This document shows positions 1 through 6,753 of a DNA stretch of 24,695 bases, one piece after another. The notes beneath the pieces are model-generated. The model saw nothing but the letters and a program-made list of their open reading frames with translations, ran no database searches and had not been told where the DNA came from. The first letter of the stretch is position 1, and every line of letters begins with the position of its first letter. Source of the DNA: Bacillota bacterium (GTDB lineage: Bacteria > Bacillota > Clostridia > Oscillospirales > Ethanoligenentaceae); contig JAEWAU010000114.1 of the NCBI GenBank assembly GCA_023391535.1, positions 1-24,695 of the forward strand. Direction: 5' to 3'. Position numbers and translations under genes: made by a program.

Positions 1-293
1 GATGCGTCCGCCTTTACGGGTTTTGCTTCTGGTGCGGGCGCGGTGTTCGGCTCCGCGGGCTTGTTTTCGAGAACGGGCGCGGGCGCGGCGTTCGCCTCCG
101 CGGGCTTTGCTTCGGGCGCGGGCGCGGTTTCCGCCTTTGCGGGCTTGTTTTCGGGCACGGGCGCGGATGCGTCCGCCTTTACGGGTTTTGCCTCTGGTGC
201 GGGCGACGCCTGTCCTGCGGTTTTCGCCGGGCCGCTGGCTGCCGCCGGGCTTCCGGATGCCGCCGGGTTTCCGGGCTTTTTACGCTTCTTCAT
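1..293 (-). CDS. N-terminal part of third rnf-operon gene, possibly RnfG (cut by window edge)
   Basis: The ATG (complement of 291-293) overlaps the end of rnfD by 14 bases, so the gene is translationally coupled in the rnf operon. The visible 97 residues start MKKRKKPGNPAAS and run into four to five imperfect repeats of 12-15 residues built on APAPEAKPVKADA and APVPENKPAKAET. The segment is rich in Ala, Pro, Lys and Glu, with no membrane helix or domain signature yet. In the usual clostridial order rnfCDGEAB the next gene is rnfG, a membrane-anchored flavoprotein. I infer that this is RnfG with a long, charged, Pro-rich N-terminal extension, or another Rnf subunit with such a tail. The identity is not provable here because no conserved domain is reached before base 1. 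The reading frame is sure; the product name is not. Confidence 0.55.
   Translation of the reverse strand, partial: MKKRKKPGNPAASGSPAAASGPAKTAGQASPAPEAKPVKADASAPVPENKPAKAETAPAPEAKPAEANAAPAPVLENKPAEPNTAPAPEAKPVKADA
163..176. repeat. Dispersed 14-bp palindrome, copy in the rnf-operon gene
   Basis: On the minus strand this reads GCGGACGCATCCGC, within codons for KADASA. The same 14-mer recurs exactly at 12725-12738, 15926-15939 and 15941-15954. A copy truncated by the window edge lies at 1-11. Confidence 0.6.
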
Positions 294-1275
294 GAATCAA
301 CCCGCCTTTCGCCCTTTGCACCTTCCATTTCCAGCCCAGCCGGTCCAGCGGAAGCACGAAGGGATTCATCAGGAGCACGGCGAAAAACGCGCCCTCGGGG
401 TAGATGCCGTAATACCGCAGCACCACGGTGAACAGCCCGCAGCCGAGGCCGTAGAGAAAGCGGCCCGCGCGCGTAACGGGGCTGGTTACCGGGTCGGTGG
501 CCATGAACGCCGCCACGAACAAAAGCGAGCCGGACATCAGCTCGTAGAGCATCGAATCAAGCCTGCCGGAGGGGCAGCGCGGAAACAGCAGCGCCGCCGC
601 GGCCACCGTGCCCAGAAAGGCGGCGGGCGTCTGCCAGTTGATGATGCGGCGGTAGAGCAGCACGAGCGCCACCACGCAGAGCACCAGGATGGGCGTGGTG
701 CCGAGGTTGCCCGGCGTGTAGCCGAACAGCAGGTCGGAGAAGCTGTCGCTCGGGAGCACGCCGCTTTTGAGCATCGAGAGCACCGTGCGGCCCGTGTCGA
801 ACGCCTGCGGCGTGGCGAAGGCGGGCAGCGGCGAGGAGGCGTGGGTGGGCAGCGGGAACGCCGACATCACGCCCGGCCAGGTGACCGTGAGCATGCACAC
901 CGCCGCCGCGGCCGGGTTGAACACGTTGCGCCCGAGCCCCCCGAAGAGCTGCTTGACGACGACGATGGAGAAGAACGCCCCCAGCACGGGAAACCAGAGC
1001 GGCGCGGTGACGGGCATGCAGAACGCCGTAAGCAGGCCGGTGACCACGGCGGAAAGATCGCCCACGCTGCGGCTTTTGCGCAGGACGCGGCGGTAGAGGT
1101 ACTCGAACGTAAGGCAGCTCAGCACCGAAACGGCGGCGAGCGTCAACGCGCGCACGCCGCTGTAGTACACGGCCACGGCCAGCACGAACAGGAGCGGCAG
1201 CACGACGTCCCCCATGGTGATCTTTACGTCGTCCCCGTGCCGGATATGCGGCGAGGATGCGGCAAACAGTCTCAA
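280..1275 (-). CDS. rnfD: Rnf electron transport complex subunit D (RnfD-like)
   Basis: This is an integral membrane flavoprotein subunit of the Rnf complex, which couples ferredoxin/NAD redox chemistry to ion pumping. I start it at TTG (complement of 1273-1275), giving MRLFAASSPHIRHGDD. This keeps the family motif SSPHIR near the N-terminus and leaves GGGG upstream. An ATG at 1365 lies inside rnfC and is a worse choice. The roughly 331 residues hold many hydrophobic helices and the family segment GRNVFNPAAAAV (about 115-126). The flavinylation site of RnfD/NqrB normally reads SGAT. Here the matching place is TGRT (about 161-164), so the threonine is kept but the motif is altered. The gene lies 25 bases after rnfC and overlaps the next gene. 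Family assignment is firm; activity as a canonical RnfD is less so. Confidence 0.88.
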   Translation of the reverse strand: MRLFAASSPHIRHGDDVKITMGDVVLPLLFVLAVAVYYSGVRALTLAAVSVLSCLTFEYLYRRVLRKSRSVGDLSAVVTGLLTAFCMPVTAPLWFPVLGAFFSIVVVKQLFGGLGRNVFNPAAAAVCMLTVTWPGVMSAFPLPTHASSPLPAFATPQAFDTGRTVLSMLKSGVLPSDSFSDLLFGYTPGNLGTTPILVLCVVALVLLYRRIINWQTPAAFLGTVAAAALLFPRCPSGRLDSMLYELMSGSLLFVAAFMATDPVTSPVTRAGRFLYGLGCGLFTVVLRYYGIYPEGAFFAVLLMNPFVLPLDRLGWKWKVQRAKGGLIHEEA

Positions 1276-1300
1276 ACAAAGGCCCCCGTCCCCAAAGCCG

Positions 1301-2566
1301 TTACTGCGCGGCTTTTTTGATGTTCTTGATGAGTTCCACGATGGGCATCCGCCCGGGGCAGACATACGAGCAGCACCCGCACTCCACGCAGTCCCCGATG
1401 CGCAGTTCCCGCAGCGCGTCGAAATCGGCGCTCACCGCGCGCTGGGCGATGTAGTTCGGAAGCAGCCCTTCGGGGCAGACGGAAACGCACTTCCCGCACC
1501 CGATGCACAGCGAGCGCGACGCGGGGTGGTGCGGCGCGCGCAGAGCCAGCACCGCGCCGGTGCTCTTTTCCACGGGCGCGTCGAGATCCGTTACGGCAGC
1601 GCCGCGCATGGGGCCGCCCAGCACCACGCGGTCCGGCTCGAAGCTCAGCCCGCAGCGGTCGAAAATCGCCCGCACCGGGGTGCCGATGCGCACCTCCAGA
1701 ATCTGCGGGTTCGTCACCGCGTCGCCCGCAACGGCCAGAAACCGGCTGAGCTGAGGCTCGCCGTCGCGCGCGCGCAGGGCGAAGAGGCAGTCCTCCGGGC
1801 ACACGAAGCCCATGCGCGCCGCCTGCGGCTGCTGCGCGCCCACCCCGCGGGATTCGAGCAGCGGGCGCAGGTAGCGCTCGTCGCCGTAGGGGAACTTCTG
1901 GGGAATGTGCTCCACCTGCACGGCAAGCCCGCGCATGCGCGCGGCGGCGGTGAACGCGTCCACCGTGGAGGAGGGCACGTCGTCGCCCACGGCCAGGGCC
2001 GCGAGACGGGCGCCGCAGGCGCTCATGAGCAGCAGGAACCCGGCGGCCACGTCGTCGGGGTTTTCGTCGAGCAGCTTCTGCGAAACGCACAGGTACGGCT
2101 CGGTTTCCACCACATGCAAAACGAGCGTCCGCGTTTTCCGGGAGGCCATCGCCGCAAGCTCGTCCGCGAGCGGACGGGCGGAGAGCGCCGCGAGCACGGC
2201 GGCCTCGCGCAGCGCGGCGGAAAGGCCGGGCGTGCCGCGGCCGGCCCCGGCGCTGCCGGAGCGCCCGGCAAAGGGGGTGTCCCGTCCGTCGTTTTGCAAA
2301 GCGACGCGCACGCAGGCTTCCCCGCCGCGCGCCGCCGCCACAACGCCCGAAACGGGGCTGTGCAGGGCGGGGAAGCCGTCCTCCCGGCGCGCCAGCGGCT
2401 GGCCCATCTCCACAAAGGCCCCTTCGCGCACGCAAAGCGCCGCGGCGGCCGGAAGCGGCAGCACGAGCCGTTCCGGGGCCTTCAGCTCGTCCACGGGCCG
2501 CTCGAGCAAAGGCGTTTTCTGCGGGTCGAGCCACACGCCGCCCCGCGGCCTTTTTTTTCGCATCAT
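1301..2566 (-). CDS. rnfC: Rnf electron transport complex subunit C (RnfC-like, divergent)
   Basis: This is a peripheral iron-sulfur subunit of the Rnf complex, usually the site of NADH/FMN binding on the cytoplasmic face. The 421 residues end in two ferredoxin-type clusters, CIGCGKCVSVCP (354-365) and CVECGCCSYVCP (393-404). The N-terminal part carries a barrel-sandwich-like segment (HSPVSGVV, about 69-76), and ETEPYL (154-159) corresponds to the family's AECEPYL. The glycine-rich signature GxGGAGFPT expected around 119-138 is absent; the sequence there is REAAVLAALSARPLADEL. The start is one of two adjacent ATGs, with GGGGG about 10 bases upstream. The gene leads the operon ahead of rnfD. 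The family call is secure from the clusters and synteny. The missing nucleotide motif suggests altered cofactor use. Confidence 0.88.
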   Translation of the reverse strand: MMRKKRPRGGVWLDPQKTPLLERPVDELKAPERLVLPLPAAAALCVREGAFVEMGQPLARREDGFPALHSPVSGVVAAARGGEACVRVALQNDGRDTPFAGRSGSAGAGRGTPGLSAALREAAVLAALSARPLADELAAMASRKTRTLVLHVVETEPYLCVSQKLLDENPDDVAAGFLLLMSACGARLAALAVGDDVPSSTVDAFTAAARMRGLAVQVEHIPQKFPYGDERYLRPLLESRGVGAQQPQAARMGFVCPEDCLFALRARDGEPQLSRFLAVAGDAVTNPQILEVRIGTPVRAIFDRCGLSFEPDRVVLGGPMRGAAVTDLDAPVEKSTGAVLALRAPHHPASRSLCIGCGKCVSVCPEGLLPNYIAQRAVSADFDALRELRIGDCVECGCCSYVCPGRMPIVELIKNIKKAAQ

Positions 2567-2914
2567 GCCAAGAAACCCCCATCGCCGGAATCGGCGTTTC
2601 GGTCTGTTTTACCCGGCCGGAGCGGCCTTTTCCGGAGCGTTCCGGTCCCAAATTGATTCTCCGGGCTTACCCGCCCGCACGCGCTGCCAAAAGAACCACA
2701 GTGACTTTTGCCGCGCGATTCATTATACTGTAGTAAGACGATTTTTCCGCGGCCCCGCAGGCCTGCGGCACCCGGCCGGGCGCGGAAACATAGGCGTTCG
2801 GCTGCCGCTTGGAAGGGGGCGCCCGGCCCGGGAGTTTACGCAAAACGCCCGGGAAGCCCCCGCCGGAGCCGGAAACGCCACAGCCGGAATGTCCGCATGG
2901 AAGAGAGGGAACCC
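2567..2914. other. Divergent intergenic region between rnfC and mecA
   Basis: I see no gene in these 348 bases. The region holds the divergent promoter zone around 2701-2729, a repeated CCGGAGCG near 2620-2640 and a perfect palindrome CCGCAGGCCTGCGG at 2755-2768. The mecA leader is therefore about 180 nt long and GC-rich. I recognise no riboswitch in it. Confidence 0.6.
2701..2729 (+). promoter_or_regulatory. Candidate sigma-A promoter for mecA
   Basis: GTGACT (2701-2706), a 17-bp spacer and TATACT (2724-2729) form a plausible vegetative promoter reading toward mecA. The complement of 2722-2727 is TATAAT, which could serve rnfC in the other direction, but its -35 box is poor. Confidence 0.5.
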
Positions 2915-3499
2915 ATGAACATCCAACAGATCAGTACCGACAAGCTGCGTGTCGCGCTCGACTCGTCGGACCTTGACCGATACAATCTCGATTATTTTTC
3001 CATCAGCAGGGAAAGCCCCGGCACCAAGCGCCTGCTGAGGGAAATCCTCGAAAAAGCGCAGAAATCCGGGTTCACCGCCATCCGCTGCAAAATACTCATC
3101 GAAGTGCTGCCGGGAAAGGACAACGGCTGTATCCTGTACCTCACCAAAACCCCCGGCCCCGCAGCCGCCCGCAAAAACCGGCACCCGGCGCCGGACAGCT
3201 ACGTCCTTTGCTGCGACGGGCTGGAGGACGCCATCGAGGCGCTCGGAAGGTTCAAGGAATACCCGGACCTGCCCATTCGGAGCAGCGCGCTGTACTGTTA
3301 CCAGAACAAATACCATTTGGTGTTCCTGCCCGTGGCGCTGGGGCTCAACCGGGAACGCCTTGTTTCGCTGCTGGCCGATCTGTCGGAATACGGCGAAACG
3401 GAAACCGCTTCGCCCGTGCGCACCGCCCTGCTCGCCGAGCATGGGGAAACCATCCTCAAAAACCGCGCGGTGGAGGCGTTCATCCGGTATTTTCACTAA
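2915..3499 (+). CDS. mecA: Adaptor protein MecA
   Basis: MecA proteins deliver substrates to the ClpC unfoldase and in bacilli hold back competence. This 194-residue protein begins MNIQQISTDKLRVALDSSDL, matching the substrate-binding N-domain of the family. It is followed by SPGTKRLLREILEKAQKSGF and, after a variable linker, a C-terminal ClpC-binding-like domain with the LYCYQNKYHLVFLP segment (about 128-141). Its length is slightly below the Bacillus protein. I chose the ATG at 2915 over longer in-frame starts because AGAGAGGGA lies just upstream and the family sequence begins there. It is a single-gene unit between a candidate promoter and a strong terminator. The family call is good; the actual client proteins in this organism are unknown. 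Confidence 0.85.
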   Translation: MNIQQISTDKLRVALDSSDLDRYNLDYFSISRESPGTKRLLREILEKAQKSGFTAIRCKILIEVLPGKDNGCILYLTKTPGPAAARKNRHPAPDSYVLCCDGLEDAIEALGRFKEYPDLPIRSSALYCYQNKYHLVFLPVALGLNRERLVSLLADLSEYGETETASPVRTALLAEHGETILKNRAVEAFIRYFH

Positions 3500-3521
3500 A
3501 CGGGCGGCAGCCAGGCGGCTC

Positions 3522-3563
3522 CGGGGCGGCGCGGGAACGGGTTTCCGCGCCGCCCCGTTTTTT
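3522..3563 (+). terminator. Rho-independent terminator of mecA
   Basis: A 16-bp, nearly perfect GC-rich stem (3522-3537 with 3542-3557) closes a CGGG loop and is followed by six T's. It ends just before the rpe stop codon on the opposite strand. Confidence 0.9.
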
Positions 3564-3566
3564 GCG

Positions 3567-4256
3567 CTATTCCGCGCAGAAAGGCCCCGCGCCTTCCTGC
3601 GCCGCGCGGCGCAGGTCTTTGACAGCGGCGGAGAGATCGGGCGCGCGAAACAGCGCGCTGCCCGCCACGAACACGTCGGCGCCCGCGGCGGCCACGCGCG
3701 CCGCGTTGCCCGGGTTGATGCCGCCGTCCACCTCGATCCGCGCGGAAAGCCCGCGCGCGCGAAACTCGCCGCGCAGCGCGCGGATCTTGGGGAGCATGTC
3801 CTCCATAAAGGGCTGGCCGCCGAAGCCCGGCTCCACGGTCATCACCAGCACCATATCGAGCAGCGGCAGAAGGGGAAGCACGGCGGAAAGCGGCGTGGCG
3901 GGGCGCAGGGCCGCGGCGGGGGAAGCGCCCGCCGCGCGGATGCGGCCCAGGAGCGCCCCCAGAGCCTCGGAATCCTCGGCGGCTTCGGCGTGCACGGTGA
4001 GGATATCCGCGCCCGCGCGCAGGAAAGCGTCCAGCAAACGGCCGGGGGCGGAGATCATGAGATGAACGTCCAGCGGCACGGCCGCGTAAGGTTTCAGGGC
4101 TGCGATCACCGGCGGACCCAGCGTGAGATTCGGCACGAACCGCCCGTCCATCACGTCGACATGGATATAATCGGCGCCCGCGGCGCACAGGCGGCGCGTT
4201 TCCTCTCCCAGCCGCGCAAAGTCGGCGGAAAGGATGGAAGGCGAAATTTTTATCAT
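3567..4256 (-). CDS. rpe: Ribulose-phosphate 3-epimerase
   Basis: This enzyme interconverts D-ribulose 5-phosphate and D-xylulose 5-phosphate in the pentose phosphate pathway. The 229 residues form a TIM barrel with all family landmarks: SPSILSADF at the N-terminus, HVDVMDGRFVPN (metal and catalytic Asp, about 32-43), DVHLMI, MTVEPGFGGQPF and EVDGGIN (second catalytic Asp), and a phosphate-binding VAGSALF near the end. I start at the ATG complementary to 4254-4256 because AAGGA sits about 9 bases upstream. A TTG two codons earlier would lie too close to that site. The gene stands alone, facing mecA tail to tail, and has its own promoter at 4298-4326. Confidence 0.95.
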   Translation of the reverse strand: MIKISPSILSADFARLGEETRRLCAAGADYIHVDVMDGRFVPNLTLGPPVIAALKPYAAVPLDVHLMISAPGRLLDAFLRAGADILTVHAEAAEDSEALGALLGRIRAAGASPAAALRPATPLSAVLPLLPLLDMVLVMTVEPGFGGQPFMEDMLPKIRALRGEFRARGLSARIEVDGGINPGNAARVAAAGADVFVAGSALFRAPDLSAAVKDLRRAAQEGAGPFCAE

Positions 4257-4297
4257 GGGCAAAATTCCTTTTTTCGTTGGTTTTTCCTTTCAGAACA

Positions 4298-4326
4298 ATT
4301 TTAAACCACATGAAAAGAAAGGTCAA
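4298..4326 (-). promoter_or_regulatory. Sigma-A promoter of rpe
   Basis: On the minus strand TTGACC (complement of 4321-4326), a 17-bp spacer and TAAAAT (complement of 4298-4303) lie about 40 bases before the rpe start. Confidence 0.75.
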
Positions 4327-4520
4327 TGCTTTTGAGGCGGATCACGGCCGGGCGGCGCGCGGTTGCCCGCGGGGAAAACGCGGCATAAGCTGTTAGCGGG
4401 TGGAAAATCCGCAGGCGCGGCGCGCCGGCGGCAGGTTGCGCGCCTGCCCCTTGGGAAGCCGGCGCATTCCCCGCCGTGGGCAGCCCGCCCGCTTTTTATA
4501 TGCCCGTCCACCGCGGTTGC

Positions 4521-4610
4521 ATTGCCTGAGAAGCGGCCGGCGCGTCTTCCCGGAAGCTGTGCTTTTACGAAAGGCCGCCTTCCGGGGGGCGCCGCCGCTT
4601 CTCGGGCAAT
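4521..4610. other. Long imperfect hairpin, about 90 nt
   Basis: Arms 4521-4537 and 4594-4610 pair over 17 positions with one wobble. Inside them GGCGC (4539-4543) pairs with GCGCC (4589-4593), and CCCGGAAG (4549-4556) pairs with CTTCCGGG (4579-4586), leaving an apical loop of about 22 nt. No T-run follows, so it is not a simple terminator. It could be a palindromic repeat element or a structured RNA. Confidence 0.5.
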
Positions 4611-4718
4611 CCGGGCTATTGAAATGAATTACGATTCATTTTGCAAGCCCTGCAGGAACCGCCCGCGGGCGGCTCCTGTGCCCGCGGCGGTGCACAGAGG
4701 AAGATTTGTTAGGCGGAA

Positions 4719-4748
4719 AACCGGCGCGTAAATTTGCGCGCGCCGGTT
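4719..4748. other. Inverted repeat touching the -35 box of the YccF-type gene
   Basis: AACCGGCGCG (4719-4728) and CGCGCCGGTT (4739-4748) are perfect complements around a 10-nt spacer. The right arm overlaps the first bases of the -35 box at 4747. It may be an operator, or a weak terminator read on the minus strand. Confidence 0.4.
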
Positions 4749-4775
4749 GCGGAAACGCCGCCCGTGCGGTACACT
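4747..4775 (+). promoter_or_regulatory. Candidate promoter of the YccF-type gene
   Basis: TTGCGG (4747-4752), a 17-bp spacer and TACACT (4770-4775) precede the gene by about 40 bases. Confidence 0.55.
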
Positions 4776-4816
4776 GAAGGCGGAAGCAAGACGTTGCGAA
4801 GCGGGAGGAATCGAAC

Positions 4817-5176
4817 ATGCGGGCGATCGGAAATATCCTGTGGTTTCTGCTGGGAGGCTGTTTGCTGGGCCTGAGCTGGTGCGCGGTGGGCCTTTTGTGG
4901 TGCGTCACCGTTGTGGGCATCCCGGTGGGGGTGCAGTGCTTCAAGTTCGCGGAGCTTTCCTTTTTCCCGTTCGGCCGCGAGATCGCAGGCAGGGGCGGCG
5001 CCGTTTCGCTGCTGCTCAACCTGCTGTGGCTGCTGTTCGGCGGGCTGGCTCTGGCGCTTGAGGCCGCGTGCGTGGGGCTTGTGTTCTGCGTCACCATCGT
5101 GGGCATACCGTTCGGGCTGCAATGCTTCAAAATCGCCCGCCTCGCGCTCATGCCCTTCGGCGCCGAAATCCGCTGA
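4817..5176 (+). CDS. YccF domain-containing membrane protein
   Basis: This is a small integral membrane protein of 119 residues built from two copies of the YccF-type inner-membrane domain. Each copy has a hydrophobic helix pair ending in the hallmark CVTxVGIPxGxQCFK: CVTVVGIPVGVQCFK (about 29-43) and CVTIVGIPFGLQCFK (about 92-106). Each copy closes with the FPFGREI or MPFGAEI motif. The start is the ATG at 4817 with GGGAGGAA a few bases upstream. It is monocistronic, with a promoter at 4747 and a bidirectional terminator at 5278. The cellular role of the family is not well defined, so I assign none. Confidence 0.88.
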   Translation: MRAIGNILWFLLGGCLLGLSWCAVGLLWCVTVVGIPVGVQCFKFAELSFFPFGREIAGRGGAVSLLLNLLWLLFGGLALALEAACVGLVFCVTIVGIPFGLQCFKIARLALMPFGAEIR

Positions 5177-5277
5177 CGCGATATCCGGGAAAACGCGGAT
5201 TTTTGCATGATTTTATCGCCGCTTCACGAGAAACGGGGCTTTTCCGCGCGCCGCGCGGCAAAAACGCACGCATACAT

Positions 5278-5330
5278 AAAAAAAGAGTGTTGCAAAATGA
5301 ATTGAAACTTCATTTTGCAACACCCCTTTT
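5278..5330. terminator. Bidirectional terminator between the YccF-type gene and the aldo/keto reductase
   Basis: A perfect 15-bp stem (5287-5301 with 5309-5323) closes a TTGAAAC loop. The plus strand continues with CCCTTTT. The minus strand continues with CTC and seven T's, so the hairpin mainly ends the aldo/keto reductase transcript. Confidence 0.88.
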
Positions 5331-5360
5331 GCGGCGCGGTAAAATATGTGGGAAACGGCG

Positions 5361-6497
5361 TCAGTTCACGGAACTCAGCGCCTTTTCCACCTCGCGTTTT
5401 ACGCGCACAAGCTCGTCGGGAATTTCCAGATGCTGCGGGCAATGGCTCATGCACGCGCCGCAGCGGACGCACTGGTCCGGCCCCGCGGTGCGGTAATCGC
5501 CCTCCTTCACCTGCCAGTTCAGGCCGCCCTTGTCGTAGAGCTGCATGTACTCGTTGTAAAGGTGGAACATGCTGGGAATATTCACGCCCGAGGGGCAGGG
5601 CATGCAGTAGCGGCAGGCCGTGCAGCCGATGCGGGGCTGTTTGGCGATGAGCGCGCGGGCCTGCCCGATCAGGCCGCGCTCCGCCTGCGAGAGCGGCTTC
5701 ATGTCCGAAAAGGTGGCGAGATTGTCCTCCACCTGCGCGAGTGTGGACATGCCGCTCAGAATCACCTTGACGTTTGGGAGCGACGCGCAGTAGCGCAGCC
5801 CGAAGGAGGCCACCGAGCGCTCCGGCTCCGCTTTGCGGAACACCTCCGCGATGTGCTCGGGCGGGTTTGCGAGGCTGCCGCCGCGCAGCGGCTCCATCAC
5901 GATGCAGGGGACGCCTTTGGCTTCGGCGGCCTCGTAAAGTTCGCTTGCGCGCTGCGCCTCCCAATCGAGATAGTTGAGCTGGATCTGGACGAAATCCCAG
6001 TCGTGCGCGCCGAGAATTTCCCGGAACACCGCGGGCTTATCGTGGAACGAAAAGCCGAGGTGGCGGATCTTCCCCTGCGCGCGCAGCTTCTCGCAGAATT
6101 CCACCGCGTGCAGCTTTTGAACCTTTTCCCAGTTTTCCTTGCCCTGGGAATGGAGCAGATAGAAGTCGATGTACTCCACGCCCAGACGCCGCAGGGAGGT
6201 GTCGAAGAGCTTTTGCAGGTCCTCTTCGGTTTCGGCGCACCAGATGGGCAGTTTATCCGCCAGATAGTAGCTTTCGCGCGGGTAGCGCTTCAGCGCCCTG
6301 CCGATGGCTTCCTCCGATTTGCCGCCGTTGTAGACGTAAGCGGTGTCGTAATAGTTGACGCCGCTCTCGTAAGCGCGCGAGATCATCTCCTGAACTTTTT
6401 CCATATCCGGCTCGCCGCCCGAAAACGGGAAGCGCATGCAGCCGAACCCCAGCAGGGAGACTTCCGCGCCGAGCTTTTCCATCCGTCTTGTTTCCAT
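5361..6497 (-). CDS. Aldo/keto reductase with C-terminal 4Fe-4S domain
   Basis: This is a cytoplasmic oxidoreductase of 378 residues. Residues 1-280 are an AKR barrel with the catalytic tetrad visible: Asp51 and Tyr56 in DTAYVYNGG, Lys82 in ADKLP and His116 in LLHS. The C-terminal part carries two ferredoxin-like clusters, CTACRYCMPCP (Cys292, 295, 298, 301) and CVRCGACMSHCP (Cys343, 346, 349, 353), as in the Fe-S AKRs of anaerobes. I start at the ATG complementary to 6495-6497, preceded by AAAGG. The frame stays open upstream, but the promoter at 6556-6584 lies inside that extension. The substrate is unknown. It is divergent from nadB, with no obvious pathway link. Confidence 0.92.
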   Translation of the reverse strand: METRRMEKLGAEVSLLGFGCMRFPFSGGEPDMEKVQEMISRAYESGVNYYDTAYVYNGGKSEEAIGRALKRYPRESYYLADKLPIWCAETEEDLQKLFDTSLRRLGVEYIDFYLLHSQGKENWEKVQKLHAVEFCEKLRAQGKIRHLGFSFHDKPAVFREILGAHDWDFVQIQLNYLDWEAQRASELYEAAEAKGVPCIVMEPLRGGSLANPPEHIAEVFRKAEPERSVASFGLRYCASLPNVKVILSGMSTLAQVEDNLATFSDMKPLSQAERGLIGQARALIAKQPRIGCTACRYCMPCPSGVNIPSMFHLYNEYMQLYDKGGLNWQVKEGDYRTAGPDQCVRCGACMSHCPQHLEIPDELVRVKREVEKALSSVN

Positions 6498-6555
6498 AGC
6501 AAACGACCTTTCCGCAGCGGCCCGCGCATACGGAGCCGCGTTTTGATACGCTCCT

Positions 6556-6584
6556 ATCTTATCAGCCGGGCGCGGCTTTTTCAA
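6556..6584 (-). promoter_or_regulatory. Sigma-A promoter of the aldo/keto reductase gene
   Basis: On the minus strand TTGAAA (complement of 6579-6584), a 17-bp spacer and TAAGAT (complement of 6556-6561) precede the ATG by about 60 bases. Confidence 0.7.
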
Positions 6585-6641
6585 GGCACGGGGCTGTGCT
6601 GTGGAAACTGTGCATAAAATCGTCAATGTTTTGGAGGGTGC

Positions 6642-6670
6642 GACAAAACGCGCCCGTTTTGTGATACAAT
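6642..6670 (+). promoter_or_regulatory. nadBC promoter with embedded operator-like palindrome
   Basis: An extended -10 (TGATACAAT, box at 6665-6670) lies 17 bp after a weak -35, GACAAA (6642-6647). The palindrome ACAAAACG-CGCC-CGTTTTGT (6643-6662) fills the -35 and spacer, which is the position of a repressor site. NAD genes in Firmicutes are often repressed by the niacin-responsive regulator NiaR. Assigning this site to NiaR is only inference. Confidence 0.6.
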
Positions 6671-6753
6671 ATACCCATTGCCGCGCCGGGCTTCGGCGGG
6701 GCCGGAAACAGCCGGAAAGGAGTTTCCGGAAAACGAAAGGACTGTACCCATCC

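Larger units (their letters stand above)
4327..4816. other. Non-coding structured region upstream of the YccF-type gene
   Basis: I find no convincing gene in these roughly 490 bases. They contain a long imperfect hairpin (4521-4610), a short A/T-rich inverted repeat around 4623-4642 (AAATGAAT/ATTCATTT), a 26-bp near palindrome (4653-4678), a 10-bp hairpin (4719-4748) and a promoter (4747-4775). The density of inverted repeats suggests RNA or repeat elements rather than a decayed gene. Confidence 0.5.

Noticed and set aside
43..2656. Long plus-strand ORFs (425 and 480 codons) opposite rnfC and rnfD
   Set aside because: Their translations are Arg/His/Gln-rich with no domain. They mirror the GC-rich third positions of the real minus-strand genes, which carry clear family motifs.
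2708..2914. Longer N-terminus for MecA
   Set aside because: The extension is Arg/Pro-rich and not family-like, and it overlaps the promoter. The ATG at 2915 has the better SD and begins the conserved domain.
4363..4731. 122-codon plus-strand ORF in the non-coding stretch
   Set aside because: It has no SD and no recognisable domain, and it is crossed by strong inverted repeats. It looks like chance in GC-rich DNA.
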